DNA of 64,000 bases from Acanthopleura granulata (lineage: Eukaryota; Mollusca; Polyplacophora; Chitonida; Chitonidae): assembly GCA_016165875.1 (NCBI GenBank), contig JABBOT010000022.1, forward strand, positions 3,499,333 to 3,563,332, given 5' to 3'. The notes below the pieces were generated by a model. The model was not told where the DNA came from. It worked only from the letters and a program-made list of their open reading frames with translations, and searched no databases. Shown here one piece after another: positions 26,101 to 36,130 of the stretch. The translations under genes and the position numbers were made by a program. Each line of letters opens with the position of its first letter. The first letter of the stretch is position 1.

Positions 26101-27741
26101 CGATGTTATCCCGGGGGCATCAGCTGTGTGGTGCCCAAGGGTCAGTGGCTGAGAAACATGGGATTGGATGACGCCGTGGAGTATATTGGGACCAAAGAGA
26201 GCGTGTGCATACGGGTTCCAGACAGCACGGTACTGTCCCACCTGGTGGGCATGACGGGCCCAGTGGCCATTACATCAGCGAACCCTAGCGGAGGTGCGGA
26301 CAGCACTCATCACGATATGGTGCTGGAGTCATTAGGTGAGCTCTATCTAGGAGTGATATACCAATATCGGATATGGCGCTTAGATTAGAGTTGTATATTC
26401 AGTCTTGTTGTCTGTAGTGATTGGGATTTTGAACACAAGTTTCCTCCGACGTTGTTCCTAGCCAGATTGCCAACACGATGCCAGATTGCCAACACAAAGC
26501 TATATTGCCAACACAGAGCTAGAATGCCAACACGATGCCAAATTGCCAACACGATGATAGATTGGCAAAAAGCAAAACCAGATTGCCAAAGCACAGAGAG
26601 GTTAGCAATACACAGTCAAATACACAAGTGGATAAATGTTGACTAATAAGATGCCATGCTACAACTTGCATATCCCAGTTTAGTAGAACTGTGTATGGTA
26701 GTATGTGTTTAACGTCAAGTTCTCCTGTCACTTTTCCAGAATTACACACGTAATTTCTCAAGTGTGACACTTGTAATATGATCCATAGCGGCTGATTTCA
26801 TAGACTATAATGATAACAAAAGCTTAGATATTTATAAATTTTCTTCGATATGGATATGTTTTTCTTCTTTTAACAGGTCATAAAATAAGCGGGATGTTAT
26901 GTGACGGGGAATCTAACGAACTTGTGGCCTCGACTGTCGTAAACTGCATGAAGATAGACGAAGGTAGGTAACTGTAAAGCAATGGAAACAAAATTGATGC
27001 TCGACCATTCTGGTTGACAACTTCAATTAAAACTGCATGCTCCTTAACAAATATTCAGATCCAGGTTTCGCTCATTAGGCTGCTGCTTTTAGTCAGGATG
27101 TGCGTGATGTACCTGCCCGGGTGCATTGGTTTCTCCGGGGTTCCTCCGTCCGTGCACATTGCCGTCGCCATGCCAATGACGCATTCTTGAGTAGGCTAGA
27201 GCGATCAAATCAAAATACCATGTAACTGGCATGCCAGATATAATGTATTTTCAAGGCGATGGTGGTACAGTCTCAAGGGCCTTGAAAAATAGGTCAAGAT
27301 CTTTAGAAAACAAGCACGGTTCTTCTACCTGGCTATAGATACAAATCTGGTACAAGCGTGATGAAAATTGCTGAAAAAGTTCCACCAGGTATGGCCAGTC
27401 ACCATGAGCGAATTTACCGTCACAAAAATGACTAGGATTCTTCCCCAATTCCTAAGTGTACATGTGGTACAGTTTCTTAAATGTGGTGCTTACAAAAGAG
27501 TTTAAATAATGTTTACAAAGAATGAAAAGTCAGATCGACGCATGACAACCGCTACCCGAGGAGTAAGCATTGTATTTACATTATACGTTTTCTTGTGATT
27601 TCAGGTGAGATCTCCTTCTTCAGAATCGGGTGCACTCCCAGGGAAATTGTGGAAGCACATTTCGAAGCTGCCAAAGCGGAAATCAGAAACAAAAGTTTAT
27701 CGGTCGATTTAGATGGAAGAGAAAACTTTATTTTGTATTGA
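11005..27741 (+). CDS. Gene B: triple AceTr-like membrane protein fused to a canonical YrdC domain (866 aa)
   Basis: Eight exons join in phase: 11005-11167, 22355-23459, 23976-24259, 24981-25178, 25378-25466, 25798-26335, 26877-26963 and 27605-27741. Module A (about residues 14-205) opens with AEPGALGVIANI and has GGVLQVMAAF and FRRNDHLTATAF. A lysine-rich linker (about 212-224) precedes module B (about 225-415, AEPMALGYLGN). Module C (about 438-612) has GALIQLYAG. YrdC spans about 637-835 with PTDT (656-659), KGR (680-682) and SAN (773-775), all as expected for threonylcarbamoyl-AMP synthase (threonine + bicarbonate + ATP, the first step of tRNA t6A37). The protein would be a membrane-anchored YrdC. 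The AceTr likeness rests on motif pattern, and substrate and location are unknown. Free-standing YRDC is normally soluble, so this fusion is unusual. Confidence 0.83.
11235..11665. repeat. Tandem repeat, about 82 bp x 5-6, with GATA motifs
   Basis: Successive units share GTTAGCAGATAAGTCCATCT and then GGGTCACAAAACTGTTCC. Four units contain AGATAAG, one has CGATAAG, and the last is degenerate. The array starts about 70 bases after the exon 1 donor of gene B. Confidence 0.85.
12790..12960 (-). mobile_element. SINE family 1, internally deleted copy
   Basis: Matches the 40600-40866 copy at both ends (ACTCAAGAATATTTCA... and AGCCAGCATGAGCTGGA) but lacks the middle segment with the GGTGGGAGGAAACC box. 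Confidence 0.6.
19984..20472. repeat. 27-bp minisatellite, about 17 copies
   Basis: Degenerate units resemble GTACACTTACAGACAAACTGGGCAA. Because most units are multiples of three bases, both strands show long open frames of Thr/Asp/Lys/Leu or Cys/Phe/Val repeats. These are not genes. Confidence 0.8.
22355..23459 (+). CDS. Gene B exon 2: modules A and B
   Basis: Begins after TTTGCAG and encodes residues 55-423. It carries the rest of module A, ending with YVLPGFGNAPYNV, the charged linker with KKKEKKKN, and the complete module B from AEPMALGYLGN to near the exon end. The donor lies within TGCAG|GTATTT, phase 2, and the first A of exon 3 completes an Arg codon. Coding GC content is clearly higher than in the flanking introns, which supports a real exon. 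Confidence 0.85.
23976..25466 (+). CDS. Gene B exons 3-5: module C
   Basis: Exons 23976-24259, 24981-25178 and 25378-25466 are joined by phase 1 introns. They encode an acidic linker (PEIKEIEEGPE), then KYIVDTISFLGNTVAA, the GALIQLYAGRLAYASG pattern, and further helices ending with IIPMGEP, the counterpart of the LPxGxP motif that closes the other modules. A SINE sits in the 24260-24980 intron. Confidence 0.8.
24605..24915 (+). mobile_element. SINE family 2 copy
   Basis: B box GGGTTCAATCC at 24625, the shared core AAAAGTTCATCAATAATTTG and CGGTTTACTC, and an A-rich tail (A8, then TAA repeats). Lies in gene B intron 3. Confidence 0.65.
25798..27741 (+). CDS. Gene B exons 6-8: intact YrdC domain
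   Basis: Exon 6 (25798-26335) holds most of the domain in one piece: GVPTDTVYALAA, NIKGRPPEKP, VRVP-like CIRVPDSTVL and TGPVAITSANPSG. Exon 7 (26877-26963) gives SGMLCDG and ASTVVNC. Exon 8 (27605-27741) gives ISFFRIG and a short helix, then TGA at 27739-27741. The active-site residues of TsaC/Sua5 are kept, except Ala in place of Gly in the YGL triplet. No Sua5-specific C-terminal domain follows. Confidence 0.85.
26458..26600. repeat. About 19-bp tandem repeat in gene B intron 6
   Basis: About seven imperfect copies of GATTGCCAACACGATGCCA. Confidence 0.75.
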
Positions 27742-27796
27742 ATGCTGAAAAAAGCACATCGAAATCCTTCAGAACAGTGATTGGGTCGGCAGTCGA

Positions 27797-27802
27797 AATA
27801 AA
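27797..27802 (+). terminator. Poly(A) signal of gene B
   Basis: AATAAA 56 bases past the gene B stop codon, followed by a T-rich stretch at about 27822-27838. The position and U-rich downstream element are typical of a short 3' UTR. Confidence 0.6.
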
Positions 27803-28486
27803 CTTTTACTGATATTCCACATTTTTTTTTTTTTTTTTATCTAAGTCACCTACGCGATCCTGGGTGGAATCCAGATTGGCGAAGGGTCTACGATCCTGTC
27901 TTCAAAAACGAATTCTTCGATGACATTCCATTTCAACCATTATGTGATCTGATCATAAAACTTGTAAGGTTTAAAGCCGAGTTTTGCAAATCACGTATCA
28001 TTAAATGGCTCACATTTTTCCTCTCATGAAGTGGACATTTAGACAATCTTCCCTTCTTCCTTTGTACGATACTTAGTCATTTGCAACGCCAAAAATTGAA
28101 CAACAGATTGCAAAGCTTGGACCCAACTTTGTTTTTTCATGCATATCTGTAGGTTGTTCCAAGCATAGGGAGGCCTTATCATTCTCGGTGTAGCGCCTAA
28201 CATTTTGAAACACATTTTGTTGTGATATTAACTCTGAATATTCTGGTCAATTTGTCACTTTCAAGTCAGACATATATTACTACATATATTTAATTATTTA
28301 TAATGAACTGAGCTTGTTAACTGTTCGACAGTGCATTTGGTATTTGGGTTACTCGCTGGAATATGAATTTTCGTGGTTGTTAGGAAAGAAAAAGAAATGT
28401 ATTGATGTACATTTTAATTTAAAAACATATTAACATAAAAAAGGTATTCACCTAAAATAATCATATTTTATAACCATATGTATAAG

Positions 28487-28510
28487 TATATATATATATA
28501 TATATATATT
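28487..28510. repeat. TA microsatellite
   Basis: Uninterrupted TA dinucleotides in AT-rich intergenic sequence. Confidence 0.8.
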
Positions 28511-28609
28511 AAAAGCAATATGTTATCGTTTTTCGCCTTTGCTGTATATATTCCATTATTTGATCATTAAATCGTCGTCCATATTGACATGGAGGTGGCC
28601 TTTCAATTT

Positions 28610-28945
28610 ATGAGTGTGTAACTCCAAACCACCACGTACACGAGGTTCGGGTTCAAAGCCGGCCTTGGGCAGCGAATTTGTAGCTTCCAATGCTCTCAAC
28701 GGCCAAGGAGTCGTGGCGTCAGTAAGCGATTGACGAAGCTCATGTTGGCCGCTTGCGTCGTCTTATGCTCCTTGAAGACCACTTGCCCATCAATATGACA
28801 TCCAAATATGCACATCGCATGCATGTGGGAAAGCTCGTCAGTATCTTGCCAGAGCTTGGTGATTTATTCCAGGCTCCATGGTTTCCTTTACCCATAGAAG
28901 TGGTGAAAAAGTCTACAGTATATGAAGTCACAAAAAGATCACCAA
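28610..28945 (+). mobile_element. SINE family 2 copy
   Basis: B box GGGTTCAAAGCC near 28649, then CTCCTTGAAGACCA and the GAAAGCTCGTCAGTATCTTGC core seen in the other copies. The open frame inside it is not a gene. Confidence 0.65.
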
Positions 28946-31820
28946 ATCAACTCAAGACTACAGGTTAGGAGGACAAATACGTTATAGAAAAGTGGTGGGG
29001 TCGTGTTTCGGTCATTTCACAACTTAGGTCTCCGTATTGTACATAGATCATTTAAAAGGCAGTCCCGATTTCCACACACATGCCCACGTATTTGTACAGC
29101 TACCTCGGGGCAACGTCCATTCTCGCTACACCAAAAGTAATTCCTTCATCTTTTCCGGGATGAATCTGGCATCTTTGAAGGGTAACTCGAGTTCTGTTCA
29201 AATACACTTATAGTACGTTTACACTAATGTAGCTCTAGAGCGAGTGAATTGTTAATAACCAATCAGAGTATCCGTCTTATTTCGTGAGCATGTGACTATA
29301 TATGTACAGGGCGGCGTCGCCTCGTTGAGACTAATCTATGACCGCGTCAAATCTCCTGCAGTGTTCAATTCAGTCAAGGGTCCTATTTCAGCCAACCGAA
29401 AGAGGATCCTTGATTCTAGAACGTTAACACAAAACGTTGAAGTCAGCTTAGTCTTGCGTTTCAACGAAAAGAATTTATTCCCGGTACAGCCCAACACACA
29501 TGCACAAATACAGGCATATTGCAACTGCTGAACTAAAGACAAAGGAAAACAGAAATTCAGTCTATATCTATATCTAAAAAAAACTTTCGACAGAACCTGA
29601 AGAATGCAAAAAGGTTATGCGTGAAAAAAAAACGTCACTCTATCCAGGTTCAGTGCAATCATGTATAAAACTGATCTCGTTATATTTTTCTTTAGCATTT
29701 AGATGGTGCAATTTACAGCACTACAGGTAACTGAAAATTATTTCAAAACAAAAAGAAAGTGATTTTTACATAAAAAAGAAACACCCATTAAAAAAGGGCG
29801 TATAATATATTGTATATTTATGAATACTAACATAGAGGAGTACTCCGAATGTGAGAGGTGTGGTCACGTGACCGTTTAATATGCGGTAGATTCCAACTTG
29901 AAACAAACTATGCGACATTTATTATGATTATTATGAACAGCTTCAGGAACGATGAAGACAATACCAGGACACAAGCTAACCCAAAATGTGCGAAACTATC
30001 GCAGACCTTGATATATACATAGATATATACATAAATAAAACGGTTGTTAAGTTAAATAAGACTAATAACAGTCTAAGAGGTAGTTCTCAGCAATGGGCGC
30101 ATACTTACTGTCCTAGGTAAGACATTCTTCACTTGGAAAACGTGGAAAATCAACAACAACCAGAAGCAAGTCTACACATTCAACGTTCCCTCATCCATCC
30201 TACACCACGCCAGCAGCTTTCAACTTCCCAGCAATTAGTTATGCGAACCTCGTTATACGGGACTTGCATGGAGGCTCTCTCTAAAAAAAAAATTCATGGT
30301 CCAGTGCACGTAGTTAAACGCACATGCCTGAAGAGACAATGGAATCTTTTTTTTTTTTTTTTCCACCATGGCCACGAGTTCAAGTCCAACAAAGAAGAAT
30401 GAAGAATGAAAAATAGCCCATATGCAAGGTTTGGAAAAGACTCGAAAAACACAGTATGCATGCTTAAATATTATTACTATAAACTGACATAGTTCACACT
30501 AGTACACAGTAACACTGACTTAAAATAGATTTTAAATTAACCTATATGCAGTTTCGCATTTTACAAGCTATACAACACTAATGAATCCAAGGTCATCTGG
30601 CAACAGAACAGAGCTCCTTAGAGAGGTGAACAAATGACACGATGGTAGAAATATATGTACACTGTCCAACACTTACAGTGCTACAATTCCTCGCACAACC
30701 GTTTATGTACAGTGTTTACTACATGTATTTCAAACAATGAATTTAGATTTAAAACATGTGCAATGCTTAAACAGAACCTATGCCCACTACATACAAGTGA
30801 AACAAAGGCAACAATAATTGACTAATTCCAGCTATACCTTTTATGCATTGCTTCTATCAGTGACATGTATTCAGTCTGAAGAGTCATTCCGGGCTACAAA
30901 TGAAATTCTGAGTTTTGATTACCTAACTACAATTTCATATGGTTATCTGTAGAGGTCAACCTTTAAAAAAAGAAAGAAGGAATGAATTCCCAGTTTGTAC
31001 CTTGATATTCTGTTTTGATAAAATGGTATTAAAAAAACTGTGACGTACAAAAACACAGGCTGATGCACCCACTCTTATTTTCTTAGTCTGTCATTTAGTG
31101 AACTTACATCAGTGAGTTGCCTAAAGACTTAACTAACATTTGGGACAAATGGAGAATAGCAAGAAATCTGAGCATGTCCACACAGCTAACTGAAATATTG
31201 TCTAATGCTTTAAGCATTTCAAGTAGAATAAATTATACCAACACACCCTTTAAAATTAAAGTTTTTTTAACATGATGTCATCAAGGAAAAACACCTTTCA
31301 GTTTACCCTTGCCTGGAACTGGGATCTAAGGTTTGGGAACACAACCACTGATAACCACAGAAGAGTTGGGAAAACACAAGGTATGGTTGATGGGGCAACC
31401 ATAAAAAAAAAATCTTTCCGGATGATAATGATCAACATCTAATCGTTACAATCTCTTGCACAAGTAAACCACACATTTCGTTGTTGGAGATGTGTTCCAT
31501 AAATGTTCATTTCACTAAGCACGTTTGCATGTGCAATATCTCCACTCTTTACTACTGTGTAATCAAGCAAAATTAGTCAATTGTTTATGAGGCATGACAT
31601 TAACTGGTAGATTTATTTAGCATAATAAATAACCCAGTTGTTGTTTTCAACTACTACAAACTACCCCACTATTATGTGGACTGTCTGGTTCACAGTTTAC
31701 AGTCAATGATCTAAAAATTCACTCAAGTATTTCAGTTGAGAGCAAATAAATGTCATAAAATATTACTTTAGGTGCCAACATGCTTTTTTCAGTATAAAAG
31801 GGCAAGACCTCGTAAAAATG

Positions 31821-32260
31821 AAGTTATGGTGAGTGAAAAGACCATGAAAAACTGTATCTGAATACACCTTCACAGAATTTTTTAGATTTTGTTTTCACCA
31901 AATTAAATGCAGTTAAATGTTTTGATTATATGGTAGGTAATATGGACCATATTGATAAAGTGTGTCAACCGTGACATCACAAAACTTTTTGTACAACTTA
32001 ATGTTCAGGTCTGAAAAAAATTTCTTGCAAACCGTACTCCTGTGACGTGTCCCTTTGTGTAGAAAAGCGAATAAGATGTTTAAGTTCTGCTTTAGGGCCA
32101 AAGAAAGGTAGGCCTGGCATCACTGTTGACACACATTATCAAAATGGCCCTTAAAACCCACCATACACTCAAAACATTTGACTGCATTTAATTTGGTGAA
32201 AAAATCAGAGAATGTATTTTCAGATATAGTTTTTAATGGTCTTTTTCCTCACCATAACTT
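31821..32260. mobile_element. Long inverted repeat, MITE-like
   Basis: The left arm (about 31821-31975) is the imperfect reverse complement of the right arm (about 32118-32260), including AAGTTATGGTGAG and CACCAAATTAAATGCAGT, around a loop of about 140 bases. There is no open frame. It could be a non-autonomous DNA transposon or a foldback element. Confidence 0.7.
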
Positions 32261-33227
32261 AATTTTGGGGGGGGGGTTCTTTCCTTTAAATACTATCCAA
32301 CCTGTACCTTCCAAACAAACCTCAAACCGCCATTCTAAGAAGTAGGGAAATGGCAAGCAAAATGAGGACCTTAGATAGTGACGAATGTTTAGTTCCATTA
32401 CATATTTCGGGGGAAAATAAAGCTGTTGAGATCGTTATGACTTTTATCCCTGAAAAAACTGAGTTATGAAGCGAGAGCCTTGTTGGCAGGGGCTCAGTAC
32501 AGACAAGCCACATCAATGGTCAACGCTAGTGTGGACAACCAATGACACAGGCTAAAGCTTTCTGTGTGCGACAGTACGCATGCCTGGAATAGGTCACAGA
32601 CAAACAAAAGCACGTCATAATCTATGCCCATCCTACAACATTTCACACTTTGGCGATGGCGCGGGATTCAGAAATACTGGATATTCCCTCTGATAGAGCT
32701 ATCTAGTTTATGCCGTCCACTAGACCAATTGGTCCAATAACTCCTAAAAGCTATCTGTTTACAATATCATGTCACATCAGCATTTGGTACATGTTTACCA
32801 TCGAAACACCTGGAAATTCTATTTTTATCACCAAGATGGCAACAGACTTGTCAAATATACAATAGAGTTCGATCAGTTTTCACAGGTGAGCTAATCTGCC
32901 AAGTAAACATTCCATAGCAGGCTTCTGAATTACCAGGATTCAGAGGTAGAGCATCAGTGGCTTTTTTTGGACTGCGAACGCATATGGCAACAGAGGTTTG
33001 CATAATCATTTGTAAAATCACAACATATTTGGCAAAAACAATGAATGTCAGCAGAGGAAATTCAAGTGTGTATTGCAAGAAATGGCAGCAGAGAGTCTAT
33101 CTGAGTGTGTGTTACACATCAAACTCCACATAAGCATATGTTTTATATCATTTTGATCACTCCAAAAACAAAATGATAACTCCAAACCGAAGTTAAATCG
33201 TCAACCCTGAAAAATCTCATGACTACC

Positions 33228-33330
33228 TTTTTATGAGTGGGGTCGGTTACACAGTCGTAGTTCTTTAGTTCAGCAATTTTCCTTTCCGCCCTGTCCCTGC
33301 CGATCACTGGTGTTCCTGCCCCTGAAGTAC
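33228..33330 (-). pseudogene. Orphan exon-like segment, unrecognised
   Basis: On the minus strand a TACTTCAG acceptor is followed by an open segment with GTPVIGRDRAERKIAEL and then NYDCVTDPTHKK, ending AAAAAG|GTAGTC. GC content and codon pattern look coding against an AT-rich background, but no partner exon or start was found nearby. It could be an exon of an unknown minus-strand gene, an alternative end of ATAD2, or a gene relic. Confidence 0.25.
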
Positions 33331-33921
33331 ACTGAATAAATGCCCTGGCCATGATCTGTTTCACAGTGCTAATGCCCTCTTAGATAAATCCAGAGCTATG
33401 TGTCTAAGGTAACATGCTTATCACAACTTGACATGCCACTTATACCAAGTAATACTCTCTCAGTAACATCCATTTATTCGTGGTCATGTCATTTTCATGT
33501 ATCTTAACACTGTTGGCACCAAATGTACGTCTAGCTTTTAACAGGAAAATGCTATGGCCATAATAACAGAGCATAGTGGAATAACATGAATTATGATGTT
33601 AACACCATACAGAGCTTCTTTTTTTCTTTTCTTTTCTACGTTTGTGGGGACACAACGACACACTAAAATGAACTCCCTACAGAACACATACATACTCTTT
33701 ACAGACACCTCAACTCATATCTTACACACTCCATAATAAGTTTAACGTCACATTCCTATTCATGAACTAAAGATTATAGAAGTGTCAAGAGGCTTTATCA
33801 TTGTTGAGGTATAATATCAGCTCTCCAACGGGAAAATGGCAGTGTTTTGTAGCTTTGTGTAAAAGCCGTTTACAAAAATTCCCTTCTCCAGAAACATGTT
33901 TAAATAGATAAATACAAATTA

Positions 33922-33927
33922 TTTATT
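33922..33927 (-). terminator. Possible poly(A) signal of ATAD2
   Basis: AATAAA on the minus strand about 450 nt past the stop. Unsupported beyond the hexamer. Confidence 0.3.
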
Positions 33928-34378
33928 AATAAGAATAATAATTATAATATCATGTTCAGAATGTTCCTTCACAATTAAATCATGAAATTTATCATCATTC
34001 AAGTTTAAAAGACATGTTGAATAAATTCTTACAAAATAACATTGCATGTGTTGGCCATTACCAGGTAATAGAACGACAATATTAAAAACCACTGACCACA
34101 TGTCGGGTGACATCTTTGGGACTTTGTCCCGCGATAACACTGGAGCACTGGAATGCTGTGAAATTGTACAAAGGCTAAAAGAGATACTGCTATGTACTTC
34201 ATGCTAGACCGCATGGAAACTCCTGTAACTACTGTAGTAGTGTGACATAAGGGGCAGCCACATTCATGTGACAGGAGGGGTATGGCAGTGTGCCCAGCAT
34301 GAAGTACGTCCCTGAACAGGTCACTGTTGCCAGTGATTGTACCACAGTACTTATAAAAAGAGCTGCCCGTTAGGTGGT

Positions 34379-36130
34379 TCAATGATTATGTGTGCTGGTT
34401 GATGGAAGGATGGGATTGTGCTTGGACGACACACCAGTGTACCGGTCTACAACACTTTCCAGATCCTGTGGGAGGCAAGAGGATTTTTTTTAGTATCAAA
34501 GATCAAATTTGCATAGTATTTTTAACAAGCAAATAACTACTATCAAGAGTTTCAGGGTGACCTTCCTCAGAAGAAAATGATTTTCAAGGACTTTCAAAGA
34601 CCTGGAATCCTATGTTTTCAAGGACTATGGAATCTACGTGGTGGCTGAGGGGTTAGCATACTAATGCAGCACAATGATGAAGGCGCCTCTTACCAAAGCC
34701 ATCGTAGTGAGCTATTCAGCTCATTCTGGCCTCCTTCCCGAACATACGAGGAAATGTCTATCTGCGAGCAGTGGACAGTCATGTGTTCCACCAGGGCTCT
34801 GTTTAGTTTCCTCCCACCACAATGCTTTCCACTGTTGTATAAGTAAAATATTCTTGAGGAAAACTCCAATCAAATAAAGTAATAAATCTAAGTACTTACA
34901 CTTCACTTGGAGATGACCTGGTACAATTTTGGCTGCATATTTATCTGTCCATTTCAAACATAATGGAATATTACATTTAACACTGAAAAATCAAGCAATT
35001 ACTACACATGAAATCTTTTTCAAGGTCTTGACAACCAAAAAAAATCAGGTGCTTTGGATCACTAGAGGGACCCATGCATAATGCAAGCATCAGCCAGTCA
35101 AGTCAAGGGAAGGGAGATAATCAGTCAGAGCTCACGACCGTCTTTCCCCTGTAACCTGACTAGTAACGTTGTATGAGCTAACCTGTATCAACCGTGTTTT
35201 GTCGTAGTCTCTTCTGTGATGGAACACACATCTGGACAAGACGCTATACAGCTTGCCCAGACCCTCCACCGTGTAATTGTGCGTTCTCTCCACCAGGAGA
35301 CTCAGAAGTCCATCCAGTCGGCCATGATCCACTACCAGAGGGTGTTCTGGCTCCCCCAGGATCTGGAGAGCTTGAAGCGTGTCCTTGTTGCTGGAGCGAG
35401 ATCGGGTCAACCGGAAGGAGGCCGGTGTACCTGACAAACAAGTATAGTCAATTTATATATCTGCACTTTTACACTGAGCACATTAAAAACCCACTGAAAT
35501 GAAACCGCGTTAGTGTTTTCGTTCAAAAGAGGACGACAAATTGAACACTTCATTATTCAGGGCTAAGTTTCAGTTCTTCCATGTAATTTATTTCATGTTT
35601 TCAATCTGATTCTTGTCATGACGCCTGGACACAAAAATTACAAGAATCTACCTGGTTTCCTGTAAAAAAAAAAAGTCACATTCAAATTCAAAGTTTCAGC
35701 ATAGTGAAAAACACACTGTTTCAGATGCTGAAAGTTATGAACATGGAATCTCCAAAATCTGTTTACTTTTATTTGCACTGAAATTCTTACTTGGATCAAC
35801 TTCTTGTGATCCCAATAGTACATCTGGCCAAGATTTTGGTGCATTCTGGCTAAGAAAATATACGGGAATCCATTAAGATTCTGACGAAAAATGTCAAAAA
35901 CAAAGCCCTGCCATATGCCCTTTGTAGTGCATAATGTTAGATTCTGACAAACCAATCTTATTTGTTTATCAAAAAACTTGGAGGCCATTTAGTACTTAGA
36001 TGTTTACTATTTCACAGTTCTTCAGATCAATACCTTCGACTGGTTTCCTTGGTGTGTCTTCTATTATATGCTCTACACTCTGGTCCGTCATTGTCTCTAA
36101 TGGAGTTATTCCCCCTGAGGAATCTCCAAT
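34379..36130 (-). CDS. ATAD2: ATAD2 exons 23-25: conserved C-terminal domain
   Basis: Exon 24 reads ALQILGEPEHPLVVDHGRL, then YTVEGLGKLYSVLSRCVFHH, RRDYDKTRLIQ, the C-terminal helical domain shared by ATAD2 proteins. Exon 25 adds 28 residues after an acceptor TCCCACAG and ends TGA at 34381-34379. Exon 23 (36130-36034) is a variable linker. Confidence 0.88.

Larger units (their letters stand above)
27803..34378. other. Intergenic region between gene B and ATAD2 (tail to tail)
   Basis: AT-rich, containing a family 2 SINE, a TA microsatellite, the MITE-like inverted repeat and one exon-like segment (33228-33330). The ATAD2 3' UTR covers the upper end, perhaps to the minus-strand AATAAA at 33922-33927. 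No other gene seen. Confidence 0.5.

Noticed and set aside
28740..28968. Open frames on both strands near 28.8 kb
   Set aside because: They lie inside a family 2 SINE.
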